64,000 nt of DNA from Arthrobacter sp. Soil764 (GCF_001428075.1 NZ_LMSI01000024.1:203708-267707); one strand, 5' to 3'; positions 16,749 through 28,261 are shown, counted from the stretch's first letter. The notes: generated by a model not told the origin, from the sequence alone. Program-made: numbers and translations.

Positions 16749-16764
16749 GTTCAGCATAGTGATC
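16749..16764. promoter_or_regulatory. Putative IclR operator (GTTCAG-N4 site 3)
   Basis: GTTCAGCATAGTGATC shares the left arm and the CATA spacer with the site at 13931 and differs from GTTCAG-N4-CTGAAC by two bases in the right arm. Confidence 0.5.
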
Positions 16765-16832
16765 GACACGATGGGTGTTGTCGCTATCCCACCAGGCCAA
16801 CGGGGGCCTGGAGTGCGTTAGAGGGAGTTTTT

Positions 16833-18182
16833 GTGACAACTCGTACTAAATCACCGCAGGCCACCGCGGACGGCGCCGTCGTCGATCCGGACCAGCTGCG
16901 AAGGGCAACTCTTGCCAGTTCCGTGGGCTCCGCCCTGGAGTACTACGACTTTTACATCTACGGCCTTGCCTCGGCCCTGATCTTCGGCCCGCTCTTCTTC
17001 GCACCGCTCGGTGAGAGCGGGGCAGTCATCGCCTCCTTCGCCACCTACGGCGTCGGCTTCGCCGCCCGGCCCTTCTGCGGCGTGGTGTTCGGCTACATCG
17101 GCGACCGCTTCGGCCGGAAGATGGTGCTGATCCTGACCATCGGCCTCATGGGCCTGTCCAGCTGCGCCATCGGCCTCCTGCCCACCTTCGAACAGGCGGG
17201 AATGCTGGGGGCTGTGCTCCTGGTGAGCCTGCGCATCCTGCAGGGCCTGGGCGCCGGCGCCGAACAGGCAGGCGCCACGACCCTCATCTCGGAGGTGGCT
17301 CCGCGCCGCCGTCGTGGTTTCTTCGCCTCCCTGCCGTTTGTTGGTATCCAGCTGGGCACCCTGCTGGGTGCCGGGACCTTTGCCCTGATGGCGCTGGCGG
17401 ACAAGGCAGTCCTGCAGGCCTGGCTCTGGCGCGTACCGTTCCTGGCAAGCGTCGTCCTGATCGCGATTGCCGTCTTCATCAGGCTCCGGCTCAAAGAGAC
17501 CCCGGTGTTCCAGGAACTCGAGAAGCACAAGGCCGTGGTCAAGAATCCCGTGGGCCAGATCTGGAAGCACTCCAAGAAGAACGTGCTGATAGGCATTGGC
17601 CTGCGGATGGGGGAAAACGGCAACTCCTCCATCTACTCCGCGCTCCTGGTGTCCTTCATCAGCATGCCGGCAGGTGTCTTCGCCGGCGACAAGTTCATCG
17701 GCCCCACGGGCCTGTTGATTGCCGCAGGCTTCGCGGCGGTCATGGTTGTTACCTTCGGCGCCCTGTCCGACCGTTTCGGCAGGGTTCCCGTCTACCGCTA
17801 CGGCGCACTCTTCCAGGCCGTTATCGCCTTGCCGGCCTTCTACCTGGTCACGCTGGGCAACGTCACCCTGGTGTGGATCGTCATGGTGTTGGGCATCGCC
17901 CTTGGCGTCCAGGCCATGCTTGGCCCGCAGTGCGCCCTGCTGCCGGAGCTCTTTGGCTCCCAGCACCGCTTCACCGGAGTGGCCCTCAGCCGCGAACTGT
18001 CCGCCGTACTCGCCGGAGGATTCGCACCCATGATCGGCGTTGCCCTCCTGGCCGCAACCAACCACTCCTGGCTGGTCCCGGCAATCTACTCGCTGGCCCT
18101 GGCAGCAATCTCGTTCATCACCACCTTCTTCACCCCGGAAACGAATGGCCGCGACCTGGTGCTCGTGGAGGACGCCGGCTAA
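16833..18182 (+). CDS. MFS transporter, MHS (metabolite:H+ symporter) type
   Basis: This 449-aa inner-membrane protein carries the MHS-family N-terminal signature GSALEYYDFYIYGLASALIF and the loop GYIGDRFGRKMVL, with about twelve hydrophobic helices. MHS proteins import organic acids, shikimate, proline or betaine with protons. It starts at GTG 16833 with GAGGGAG upstream. The adjacent IclR operator suggests it imports the substrate of the dehydrogenase/FAH pair. The substrate is not identifiable from sequence. Confidence 0.9.
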   Translation: MTTRTKSPQATADGAVVDPDQLRRATLASSVGSALEYYDFYIYGLASALIFGPLFFAPLGESGAVIASFATYGVGFAARPFCGVVFGYIGDRFGRKMVLILTIGLMGLSSCAIGLLPTFEQAGMLGAVLLVSLRILQGLGAGAEQAGATTLISEVAPRRRRGFFASLPFVGIQLGTLLGAGTFALMALADKAVLQAWLWRVPFLASVVLIAIAVFIRLRLKETPVFQELEKHKAVVKNPVGQIWKHSKKNVLIGIGLRMGENGNSSIYSALLVSFISMPAGVFAGDKFIGPTGLLIAAGFAAVMVVTFGALSDRFGRVPVYRYGALFQAVIALPAFYLVTLGNVTLVWIVMVLGIALGVQAMLGPQCALLPELFGSQHRFTGVALSRELSAVLAGGFAPMIGVALLAATNHSWLVPAIYSLALAAISFITTFFTPETNGRDLVLVEDAG

Positions 18183-18213
18183 ACAACCGCACCACCGCGC
18201 CTTCGCCGGAAGG

Positions 18214-18239
18214 ATCCCGCACCCAAGGGTGCGGGATCT
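18214..18239 (+). terminator. Terminator-like hairpin after the MHS transporter
   Basis: GATCCCGCACCC and GGGTGCGGGATC form a perfect 12-bp inverted repeat around AA. It begins 32 bp after the stop codon; no clear T-run follows. Confidence 0.6.
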
Positions 18240-18369
18240 GTGGCGTCCGGCACCAGCCCGGCCGAAGGGACCAGGCGGCCCCTGCAAAGTACGGACCCTG
18301 CGGTATTCTGGTCCTTTGAATCCGGTCCAGGGGGCGGCCAGGACACAGACACGTCGAACGGCCCCTTCA

Positions 18370-19005
18370 GTGATTCCCAGCAGCCAGCTTCCAGGACTTG
18401 TGCCAGGCCATATCCCGCACGAGGACTTCCTCGACTGTCCCACCGGACTCGTCGAGTACTACTTCTCAGACGGCATCTTCCGCTGGTCTGACAGCCTGTA
18501 CCGGATGTACGGGTATGAGCGCGGCGAGGTTGTCCCCTCCATGGACATGGCCATGGCCCACATCGAGCCGGAAGACCGGCCCAGGGTCCAGGCCTATTGG
18601 GAACGCGTCTCCTCGGCAGGCGGGCCATCGTCCATCTATGTGTCCATCCGGGACCGCAAGGACCGCCAGCACAAACTGCTGTATTCTGCGGACTACATCA
18701 TGGAAGGGGACACTGCAGTTGGCGTCTGGGGTGTGGTGGTGGACCTGACGCAGTCAATCCATACGGACCGCCACCAACTCGCCACCGAGGCAGTCTTGGC
18801 GTCCGCCCGCAACCGGGCAGTCATCGAACAGGCAAAGGGCATCCTGATGGGGCGCACCGGGGTCACCGCGGAGCAGGCCTTTGAGCTCATCAGTCAGTCG
18901 AGCCAGGATACGAACCGCAAGGTGTACGCCATCGCCCAGGAAATCGTGGAACGGGCCATCGCGCAGGGCGGTGACCCGAAGGACCAGGACCACCGCCTGC
19001 TGTAG
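18370..19005 (+). CDS. PAS-ANTAR domain response regulator
   Basis: This protein of about 211 aa has an N-terminal PAS-like fold (GLVEYYFSDGIFRWSDSLYRM, IRDRKDRQHKLLYSADYI, GVWGVVVDLTQ) and a C-terminal ANTAR RNA-binding domain (ARNRAVIEQAKGILMGRTGV, AFELISQSSQDTNRKV, AIAQEIV). ANTAR proteins act as antiterminators by binding paired hexaloop hairpins in leader RNA. The start is uncertain: I use GTG 18370, which gives a length typical of the class, but the frame is open further upstream and no strong ribosome binding site is visible. It stands alone, convergent with the small membrane protein. Confidence 0.85.
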   Translation: MIPSSQLPGLVPGHIPHEDFLDCPTGLVEYYFSDGIFRWSDSLYRMYGYERGEVVPSMDMAMAHIEPEDRPRVQAYWERVSSAGGPSSIYVSIRDRKDRQHKLLYSADYIMEGDTAVGVWGVVVDLTQSIHTDRHQLATEAVLASARNRAVIEQAKGILMGRTGVTAEQAFELISQSSQDTNRKVYAIAQEIVERAIAQGGDPKDQDHRLL

Positions 19006-19038
19006 CGGCCGCACCCAGGAATGGACCGCCGTCGAACC

Positions 19039-19443
19039 CTACAACGCGAGGCGCGGCCGGTCCGCCACAACAGGCGCGGAAGCAACAGCAGGCCTGGAAG
19101 CTACAACCGGTGTGGAACCGGTCAGGGCCTCCACAACAGCCATTTGGCCAGTGGTGTCAGGGACCCCGGGGTACTGAACCTGCGCCGGCTCAACGGGAGC
19201 AACGGGGCTTTCGGAGCGCATGCGGACCAGCGCCACTGCGGAGATCAGGAACCACGCCACGTTGGTGACCACTGAGGGCCACGCCCCGTGCAAAGTGCCG
19301 TTGATGATGAAGGCCACGGAGCCGAACAGGTTCGCCGTCTGGAAACCCTTGCCGGCTTTCAGCCAGCCCATGGAAACGGCGAGGTATGCACTCAGTATCG
19401 CCGCCGCGCCTGCCCAGCCGGCAATTTCCCACAGCAGTTCCAT
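19039..19443 (-). CDS. Small membrane protein, CBU_0592-like family
   Basis: This 134-aa protein has three hydrophobic segments: IAGWAGAAAILSAYLAV, LFGSVAFIINGTLHGAW and VVTNVAWFLISAVALVRM. An Ala/Val/Pro-rich, probably disordered tail follows from about residue 78. The first part matches the CBU_0592 family of integral membrane proteins as I recall it; the function is unknown. ATG 19443 has GGAAGG upstream. Confidence 0.72.
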   Translation of the reverse strand: MELLWEIAGWAGAAAILSAYLAVSMGWLKAGKGFQTANLFGSVAFIINGTLHGAWPSVVTNVAWFLISAVALVRMRSESPVAPVEPAQVQYPGVPDTTGQMAVVEALTGSTPVVASRPAVASAPVVADRPRLAL

Positions 19444-19700
19444 GGCGTCCTTCCAAAGTGGTCCCTGCGCAGTATCCGGGCAGGGCTGAAGATAGTGAAT
19501 CAGGGTTTGGTTTGCGCCGGATGCCGTCCTGGAAGGACCGGCACCATCCAGCTCTGCGTTGCCTCGAGCCCTGTTAGGGCGAGGACCTCATTCGCTGGCG
19601 GCGGCATAATCATACCCCGCACCGAAGCGCTCATTTGACGCGCTATTCCCCGCTGCCGGAAGGGTGGACAAGACTCCTGCCGCGTAGCACGATCAGAACT

Positions 19701-20150
19701 GTGACCATCACCCCCGCTGCCGATCCCTACCTCCGCGAACTCACCCAGCTGAGGCGCGTCAAGGACCGGATGGACCGGGAATATGCGCAGCCCCTCGACG
19801 TCGAATCCCTCGCCCGGGATGTCCACATGTCCGCGGGCCATTTCAGCCGGCGCTTCAAGCTGGCCTACGGTGAGTCCCCCTACAGCTACCTCATGACCCG
19901 CCGCATCGAACGGGCCATGGCGCTGCTGCGCATCGGTGACCTCAGCGTCACTGACGTGTGCTTCGCGGTCGGCTGTTCCTCCTTGGGGACCTTCAGCACC
20001 CGCTTCAGTGAGCTGGTGGGCATGCCGCCCAGCGTCTACAAACAGGAAGCACAAAGCGCGACGGCGGGGATCCCCGCCTGCGTGGCCAAGCAGGTCACCA
20101 GACCGGTCAGGAATCGAGAAGCGCCGGCCCCCGAGCCGTTACTAGCATGA
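19701..20150 (+). CDS. AraC family transcriptional regulator (DNA-binding domain only)
   Basis: This protein of about 149 aa consists almost entirely of two AraC-type helix-turn-helix units: LDVESLARDVHMSAGHFSRRFK and SVTDVCFAVGCSSLGTFSTRF, followed by VGMPPSVYK. It lacks a separate ligand domain. I prefer GTG 19701 as the start; the open frame extends to 19635. Its stop overlaps the ATG of the VOC gene (ATGA), a common pairing in actinobacteria in which the VOC protein is presumably the regulated target. Confidence 0.85.
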   Translation: MTITPAADPYLRELTQLRRVKDRMDREYAQPLDVESLARDVHMSAGHFSRRFKLAYGESPYSYLMTRRIERAMALLRIGDLSVTDVCFAVGCSSLGTFSTRFSELVGMPPSVYKQEAQSATAGIPACVAKQVTRPVRNREAPAPEPLLA

Positions 20151-20566
20151 CTGCCATGGACATCAACATTTCCTCAACCTTCCTTCCCGCTACCGACCCC
20201 GACGCTTCGCTGGCCTTCTACCGCGACGCCCTGGGCTTCGAAATCCGCAATGACGTGGGCCGCGGCACCATGCGCTGGATCACCGTTGGCCCCGCCGGCC
20301 AAAAGGACGTCTCCATCGTCCTTTGTCCGCCGGCCGTGGATCCCGGAATCACTGACGATGAACGCCGCACCATCGCCGAGATGATGGCCAAGGGCACGTA
20401 CGCCACCATCGTGCTTTCCTCTCCCGACGTGGATGCTGCGTTCGCCAAAGTGGAGGCGAGCGGGGCTGACGTGGTCCAGGAACCCATCGACCAGCCGTAT
20501 GGAATCCGCGACTGCGCCTTCCGCGATCCGGCCGGAAACACCGTCCGGATCAACCAGCAGCAGTAG
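20147..20566 (+). CDS. VOC family (glyoxalase/bleomycin-resistance type) protein
   Basis: This 139-aa protein has the paired beta-alpha-beta-beta-beta modules of the vicinal oxygen chelate fold: FLPATDPDASLAFYRDALGFE at the start, and VDAAFAKVEASGADVVQEP with CAFRDPAGNTVRI at the end. Members act as metal-dependent lyases or dioxygenases or bind drugs. It is translationally coupled to the AraC regulator. The substrate is unknown. Confidence 0.88.
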   Translation: MTAMDINISSTFLPATDPDASLAFYRDALGFEIRNDVGRGTMRWITVGPAGQKDVSIVLCPPAVDPGITDDERRTIAEMMAKGTYATIVLSSPDVDAAFAKVEASGADVVQEPIDQPYGIRDCAFRDPAGNTVRINQQQ

Positions 20567-20659
20567 GCATATAACCAGCCACGTATATAACGGACGACGC
20601 CGACGGGAGGCTGCCAGCGCAGCCTACCCTGGGCGCCGCTCCAGGAAGAGGGGGACACC

Positions 20660-23056
<2,397 letters not shown>

Positions 23057-23060
23057 ATCC

Positions 23061-23702
23061 GTGCTTACGATGGACGAGCCTGGGCCCACGGCCGCAGGGT
23101 TCCCTGGCCGAGCTTGCGAGGTTAGGGAGCGGCTGGGGACCTACCGTTACGACGTCGAGATCCTGCACCTGCTGGTGTCCCCCGCGCACGCCTATTTCGG
23201 CCGCGCCCGGGAGGGCGCCGCCGACGTTCCCACCACTGACGCGGACACGGCCGAGGTGGTGGCCGGCAAGGGCATCGCGGGCGACCGGTTCTTCGGCAAG
23301 GCCGCCCACATGGACGCTGCGGTGACCCTGTTCGCCGTCGAGTCCCTGGAAGCCATCGCCGCGGAACTGGACGCCGGGCCGTTCGACCCCCTGCTGACCC
23401 GGCGGAACGTGGTGCTCCGCGGCGCCCACCTGGCACCGCTGCTGGGGCAGGACTTCGTGCTGGAATCCGGCGCCTCCTCGGTTTCCCTTCACGGCGGCCG
23501 GCACGCCCAGCCCTGTGCGTGGATGAATGAGATGCTGGCCCCCGGAGCACACCCGGCCATGCGCGGGCGGGGCGGCATCCGCTGCCGTGCCCTCTCCAAC
23601 GGATTGCTGCACCGTGGCCCGGCCGTGCTGGTCAGTCCGGTGCCGCTGGAGCCGGCCCGGGCCGGCGAGCCGAGCCTGCTGCGGCCTTCCCGGCTTCCCT
23701 AG
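23061..23702 (+). CDS. MOSC domain-containing protein
   Basis: This 213-aa protein has a MOSC-like core: VVAGKGIAGDRFFGK, TRRNVVLRGAHL and the conserved Cys in AQPCAWMNEM, followed by GRGGIRCRALSNG. MOSC domains, also found in molybdenum cofactor sulfurase and YiiM, bind molybdopterin-linked sulfur. It starts 5 bp after the UvrA-like gene at GTG 23061 (ATG 23070 is possible), so the two are probably co-transcribed. The role is unknown. Confidence 0.8.
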   Translation: MLTMDEPGPTAAGFPGRACEVRERLGTYRYDVEILHLLVSPAHAYFGRAREGAADVPTTDADTAEVVAGKGIAGDRFFGKAAHMDAAVTLFAVESLEAIAAELDAGPFDPLLTRRNVVLRGAHLAPLLGQDFVLESGASSVSLHGGRHAQPCAWMNEMLAPGAHPAMRGRGGIRCRALSNGLLHRGPAVLVSPVPLEPARAGEPSLLRPSRLP

Positions 23703-23849
23703 CCGCCCCTGCTCCTTGGTAAGGCGTCCGACGGCGTCACGCACGGCACGCTTTCGGCCCACCATTGGCGGGGAAACCCCGGAAACCCGGGGTCCCGCCG
23801 TCGTCCGTTCCCCGAAAGCATGCCCGGCGTGACGCGGGCCTGGGAGCAA

Positions 23850-25022
23850 CTAGTCCAACTGCACGCCCCGGAGCAGCAGGAGCGTCCCGCCCACCACCAC
23901 CGCCGAGGCCAGGAACACCCCGCCCGAGCCCAGCCCTGCCGCCACGCTGCCAATGGCACTCGGCAGGACCACCTGCCCCACCCGGTTCCCGGCGAGCCTC
24001 AAAGCCAAGGCTCTGCCTCGCTGCCCCGCCGGGGCCTGCGCCGAGAGCCAGGACATGGTCAGGGGCTGGCCAATGCCGAGCCCCAGCCCGAGCACCGCCA
24101 TGACGGCAAACAGCAGCCACACGGGCATCGGGATGGCCACAACGGCCAACGCCAACGTGGACAGGGCCAGGCTCACCACCAGCAGCCGCATCCGGCCGAT
24201 CCTCCGGGACACCCGGCCCAGCAGCAGCCGGGAAACCATGGAGAACACGGCCCGCACAGTCAGCATGGCACCCACCGTTGCCGCCGTGAGTCCCCGGTCG
24301 GCGCCCAGCGCGGGCAGGTACACCATGGTCAGGTCCACCACGGCAAGGACGGTGGCGCTGGTGGCCAGCGCGCGAGCCACGCCGGGAGCCTTCAGCAGCG
24401 AGACGGCGCCGCCCTTGCTGCCCGCGGACACCCCCTTTTTCCTCCGGACGCTGACGTGCGCCGGGAGGACGAAGGTTGTCACGAAGAGCACCAGGCCCAT
24501 GAGCACCGAGAGCAGGAAGATCGCCTGGGTGTCGGGCCGGACCGAGGCGCCCCCTACCAGGGAAATTGCCAGTGGCCCGAGGGCCTGGCCCAGGGATGCG
24601 GCGAACGTCAGGTATCCGAATGCGGAGTCCATCCGCGATGAGGCAGCATTGTTGGCCACCACCGCCTGCTGCCCCACCACGCAGGCCAGCTGCCCGGCAC
24701 CCAGCAGCGCGGTCCCGGCCACCAGGGCCACGATCGATGTGCCCCACAGCAGCAGGAAGGCAGAGCAGGAGAGGACGACGGCGGACCCGATGGCCATCAG
24801 CCGCCGCTCACCCAGGCGGTCCACCAGGCTGCCCGTGGGGACGGCGAGCAGCAGGGGAAAGACCGCGTAGCTGGCCGCCAGCAGGCCGAGGGCGAAGTCC
24901 GGAACCTCCAGCTCCAGCGCGCGGTAGGTGGCTGCTGGCCGGACCAGGAAGGTGACGGCCTGGATCAGCGCCGAATGGACCAGCAGGGCCATGGACGAGC
25001 GCCGCCCCAGCTCACCGATCAT
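23850..25022 (-). CDS. MFS transporter, drug-efflux-like
   Basis: This 390-aa polytopic protein has about twelve hydrophobic segments. The cytoplasmic loop is TGSLVDRLGERRLMAIG, and RLLLGRVSRRIGRMRLL is its repeat in the second half. Its ATG overlaps the stop of the GntR gene (ATGA) and is translated after it, so the pair forms a regulator-transporter unit. The substrate is unknown. Confidence 0.85.
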   Translation of the reverse strand: MIGELGRRSSMALLVHSALIQAVTFLVRPAATYRALELEVPDFALGLLAASYAVFPLLLAVPTGSLVDRLGERRLMAIGSAVVLSCSAFLLLWGTSIVALVAGTALLGAGQLACVVGQQAVVANNAASSRMDSAFGYLTFAASLGQALGPLAISLVGGASVRPDTQAIFLLSVLMGLVLFVTTFVLPAHVSVRRKKGVSAGSKGGAVSLLKAPGVARALATSATVLAVVDLTMVYLPALGADRGLTAATVGAMLTVRAVFSMVSRLLLGRVSRRIGRMRLLVVSLALSTLALAVVAIPMPVWLLFAVMAVLGLGLGIGQPLTMSWLSAQAPAGQRGRALALRLAGNRVGQVVLPSAIGSVAAGLGSGGVFLASAVVVGGTLLLLRGVQLD

Positions 25023-25684
25023 GAGCCGGCGGCACTGTTGCCGGACATGGCCCGGACCGCGGCGTCGCGGGCGCCCATGACGTGGTCGAACGCGATCTTT
25101 GCTGCCTTGTCCGGGTCGCCCCCGGCCAGGGCCGCCACCAGGATCCGGTGCTGGGCCAGGGCCTGGTCCCGGCGCTCCTGGGTGCTGTTGGTGAAGTGCC
25201 GGTAGCGTTCCATCTGGCTGGAGATCTGGCCGTGGAAGCGGCGGGCCCAGGAGTTCCCCGCGATCATGGCGATCCTTGCGTGCAGTGCCATGCCCTGCTG
25301 CATGGCGTCATCGGCGAACTTCACCATGGCCGCGTTGCGTTCCAGAATGCCTTGGAGGTCTTCGATGTCGGCCGGCGTCGCCTTCAGGCAGGCATTGCGG
25401 GCCATGAGGGACTCCATGGCCGCGCGGACCTCGTACAGTTCGGAAATGGCGGCCTCGTCCAGCGCCGGCACCAGCACTCCGCCGGTGGGCTGCTGTTCCA
25501 GCAGGCTCTCCGAGATGAGCCGCCTGATGGCCTCCCGGAGCGGGGTGCGGCTCACCTGCAGGGCCGACGCCATGGCCGGCTCGTAGAGGCGTTCCCCCGG
25601 CTTCAGCTCCAAGCTCAGGATCCGCCGCTTCAGTTCGGCGTAGACATAGTGGGCACCGGTGTTCCGGGCGGGTGTTTCGGGCAT
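25019..25684 (-). CDS. GntR family transcriptional regulator (FCD type)
   Basis: This 221-aa regulator has an N-terminal winged helix (VYAELKRRILSLELKPGERL, ASALQVSRTPLREAIRRL) and an FCD-type helical effector domain (ISELYEVRAAMESLMARNA; His in ALHARIAMIAGN; His in LAQHRILVAALAGGD; His in FDHVMGARD). The ATG at 25684 gives a normal N-terminus; the longer frame reads through the operator. An 18-bp palindrome at 25710-25727 is its likely autoregulatory site. The MFS gene follows with a 4-bp overlap. Confidence 0.9.
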   Translation of the reverse strand: MPETPARNTGAHYVYAELKRRILSLELKPGERLYEPAMASALQVSRTPLREAIRRLISESLLEQQPTGGVLVPALDEAAISELYEVRAAMESLMARNACLKATPADIEDLQGILERNAAMVKFADDAMQQGMALHARIAMIAGNSWARRFHGQISSQMERYRHFTNSTQERRDQALAQHRILVAALAGGDPDKAAKIAFDHVMGARDAAVRAMSGNSAAGS

Positions 25685-25709
25685 GATGGACCTCCACCCG
25701 CCATCATAC

Positions 25710-25727
25710 TTGTATACATCTATACAA
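25710..25727. promoter_or_regulatory. Putative GntR operator
   Basis: TTGTATA-CATC-TATACAA has perfect 7-bp arms around a 4-bp spacer, 26 bp upstream of the GntR start codon. This is a classic autoregulatory position and form for FCD-type GntR proteins. Confidence 0.65.
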
Positions 25728-25748
25728 TTGCGAGGAGGCGGACATAAG

Positions 25749-25782
25749 GAAGGAGGGGGCAGCATGCGCTGCCCCCTCCTTC
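25749..25782 (-). terminator. Strong hairpin terminator after the MHS transporter gene
   Basis: GAAGGAGGGGGCAGC and GCTGCCCCCTCCTTC form a perfect 15-bp stem with a 4-nt ATGC loop. It is downstream of the 25809-27176 gene and isolates it from the GntR unit. There is no marked T-run. Confidence 0.65.
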
Positions 25783-25808
25783 ACCCGCAGTTGTGCGCGT
25801 CGCCTGGG

Positions 25809-27176
25809 CTACGCCCCGGCCTTCGCCGGCTTCTGCACCTCAAGGTCATCGAGCGACTTGCCCTTGGTGTCCGGTGACATCAGGGTGGCCACCGCGGAGA
25901 CCAGGCAGATGCCCAGCGTGGTCAGTCCGATGGTGAGCGGGACGTTGGTGGAGCCCGGAGGCGCTATGGCGGTAAAGATGCTGGGGAAGAACGACGCAAT
26001 CATGAGTCCGATGTTCTGCGAGACGGCGAAACCGGTCACGCGGATCCGCATGGGGAACTGCTCCTGGAAGAACGTGGCGAAGGTGGCATTCCACATCTGG
26101 AAGAAGATGCCCTGCACGATCACGACGCACACGAAGACCAGCGGCAGGCTCCCCTGTTCGATGGCCCACAGGTATCCGGTCACCAGCAGACCGCCGATCA
26201 CACCGCCGGCCGCCATGAGCATCCGCCGGCCAATCCTGTCGGACAGTGCGCCGAACAGCGGAATCGTGGCGACGGCTGCGATGTTGGCCACGAGGGTCAC
26301 CCACAGGAACTCGCTACTGGAGAAGCCGTTGCCATAGCCCTTCTGGGTGGCGTAGGAGACGCCAAAAATGAGAGTGGCCATGCCGATGACATTGGTGAAG
26401 GTCATCGCGATGCAGCGGACCAGGGCTCCCGGCCGGGTGCGCAGGAGTTCAACGAGCGGGAATCGCTTGCTTTCCGGCTTGCCTGACTGCGCTGCGTAGG
26501 CGGGCGGTTCCTGTACCCGGCGGCGGATGAAGTAGCCGGCCAGGATCACGACGGCGGAGAGCAGGAACGGGATACGCCAGCCCCAGGTGCCGAACTGGTC
26601 AGCCGGGAGGATGGCGGCGAGCGGGAGCAGGACGGCGGTGGCGAGGATCGAGCCTACCTGGGTGCCCTGGAGGCTGAAGCTGGCAAAGAATCCGCGCTTG
26701 GCGTCGGGCGAGTGCTCCACGATCATGGCGCTGGCACCGCCGAGCTCGCCGGCCACGGCAAAGCCCTGGATCAGGCGGAGGAGTACCAGGAGGGCGGGCG
26801 CCAGGAGGCCCACCTGCCCGTAGGTGGGCAGGAGTCCCACCGCGAAGGTGGCAAAGCCCATGAGCAGCATCGCGAAGACGAGAACCTTCTTGCGTCCATG
26901 CCGGTCGCCGTACGCTCCAAGGACCACGGCGCCTACCGGACGGGAAATATACCCCACCGCGTATGTTGCCAGCGAGGCGATAATTCCGACGGTGGGGTTC
27001 TCCGACGGGAAGAAAATCGTGGGGAAGATCAGGGTTGCCGCCAGGGAGTACAGCGCGAAATCGTAGTACTCCAGCGCGCTTCCGATCCAGCCGCTCATCG
27101 CCGCTTTCCTCGGGTCCCGCGGACCCGTTCCAGCTCCTTGGCTGCTGAGGGGAACGAGGGTTGGGGTGGTGCTCAT
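25809..27176 (-). CDS. MFS transporter, MHS type
   Basis: This 455-aa membrane protein has the MHS signature GSALEYYDFALYSLAATLIF and the loop GAYGDRHGRKKVLVF, with about twelve hydrophobic helices. It resembles the transporter at 16833 but is a separate paralogue. Family substrates are organic acids, shikimate, proline and betaine. It stands alone between a terminator and a 212-bp gap that should hold its promoter. Confidence 0.9.
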   Translation of the reverse strand: MSTTPTLVPLSSQGAGTGPRDPRKAAMSGWIGSALEYYDFALYSLAATLIFPTIFFPSENPTVGIIASLATYAVGYISRPVGAVVLGAYGDRHGRKKVLVFAMLLMGFATFAVGLLPTYGQVGLLAPALLVLLRLIQGFAVAGELGGASAMIVEHSPDAKRGFFASFSLQGTQVGSILATAVLLPLAAILPADQFGTWGWRIPFLLSAVVILAGYFIRRRVQEPPAYAAQSGKPESKRFPLVELLRTRPGALVRCIAMTFTNVIGMATLIFGVSYATQKGYGNGFSSSEFLWVTLVANIAAVATIPLFGALSDRIGRRMLMAAGGVIGGLLVTGYLWAIEQGSLPLVFVCVVIVQGIFFQMWNATFATFFQEQFPMRIRVTGFAVSQNIGLMIASFFPSIFTAIAPPGSTNVPLTIGLTTLGICLVSAVATLMSPDTKGKSLDDLEVQKPAKAGA

Positions 27177-27388
27177 GTACTTATGTCCTTCGTCTTCATT
27201 GGCAAGGAACCGGAACCGCTGTTCGCGCTGTTCATTGGTGGTGTCTGCGCCCGGAAACGACCTGTTCGTAATGGCTTTATCAGGCCGGGGCGGCAGCTCT
27301 TGAATCGATTCATCAAATATAGAAGGTGGCGCGGATTACGTCAATGGCAAGCGCTATCCCGGAGTGTGGCCAGCCTTGTACGGGCCCT

Positions 27389-28261
27389 CTAGTAGCTGGC
27401 GAAATAGGCGGCTGCCATGTCCTCTTTGGTGCGCCCCTGGCCGGCCACCCGGTCAAGCCGGGCGGCATACGCAGCAGCGCCGTCAAGCTTCAGGCCCTGC
27501 TCTACAGCGGCGTCGACGATGAGGTGGGCATCCTTCCGCGCGGTGTCCACGGCAAACGAGGCGGGCTCCAGCGCGTCATTGAGGATCAGGTCCATCTTGG
27601 TACGCAGGTAAGGCAGGTCCAGCGGACCGCCGTCGAGCACGCCAAGGAACTGCTGGGGATCAACGCCCAGCGCCTGGGCAAGGGCAACCACTTCACCTGC
27701 GGCGTTGGAGGCTGCGATGACCCAGCTGTTGACCACCAGCTTGAGTCGGGCGGCCGAACCGGCGGAGGGGTCATCGCCCGTCCAGATGGTCCGGGCGCCC
27801 ACAGCATCGAGGACCGGGGCCACGCGTTGCCGCACTGGCTCGGGACCGGCGGCAAGGACCAGGAGCTGGCCGGCCTCGGCAGGGGCCCGCGTTCCGGAAA
27901 CAGGGGCCTCCACCAGGTCCAGGCCAAGCTCCGCAGCCAGGGCGGCCAACGAGGGGACGTCCCGCACCCCGACCGTGGTGGACTGGATCCAGACCATGCC
28001 GGGCCGCACAGCCGGCGCTGCACTTCGAATCACCTGTTCCACGGACGCGGCGTCATAGAGCATGGTCAGGACAACGTCTGCCGCCTCAACAGCTTCGGCA
28101 GGGGTGGCGGCACGGCGGGCACCTTCGCCAACCAGCGGTTCCGTCTTGGCCGGGTCCCGGTTCCACACTGCAACTTCATGGCCTGCCCGCAGGATGTTCC
28201 GTGCCATGGCCGCCCCCATGATCCCCGTCCCGAGCACAGCCACTTTGAGCTTCGCATCCAT
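27389..28261 (-). CDS. Beta-hydroxyacid dehydrogenase family protein (3-hydroxyisobutyrate dehydrogenase-like)
   Basis: This 290-aa NAD(P)-dependent enzyme has the Rossmann motif VLGTGIMGAAMARN and the substrate loop EAPVSGTRAPAEAGQL, the family-typical P-V-S-G version. The catalytic Lys is in RLKLVVNSWV. I chose ATG 28261 because GGAAGG lies upstream; the longer frame has no site. Compare the gene at 5420, whose loop is PLGKT: this one looks like an ordinary 3-hydroxyisobutyrate or 2-hydroxy-3-oxopropionate reductase. It is probably monocistronic. Confidence 0.87.
   Translation of the reverse strand: MDAKLKVAVLGTGIMGAAMARNILRAGHEVAVWNRDPAKTEPLVGEGARRAATPAEAVEAADVVLTMLYDAASVEQVIRSAAPAVRPGMVWIQSTTVGVRDVPSLAALAAELGLDLVEAPVSGTRAPAEAGQLLVLAAGPEPVRQRVAPVLDAVGARTIWTGDDPSAGSAARLKLVVNSWVIAASNAAGEVVALAQALGVDPQQFLGVLDGGPLDLPYLRTKMDLILNDALEPASFAVDTARKDAHLIVDAAVEQGLKLDGAAAYAARLDRVAGQGRTKEDMAAAYFASY

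Noticed and set aside
16851..18443. 530-codon open frame on the minus strand opposite the MHS transporter
   Set aside because: Low-complexity His/Gln/Gly/Glu-rich translation without motifs; it is the antisense shadow of a well-supported transporter gene in GC-rich DNA.
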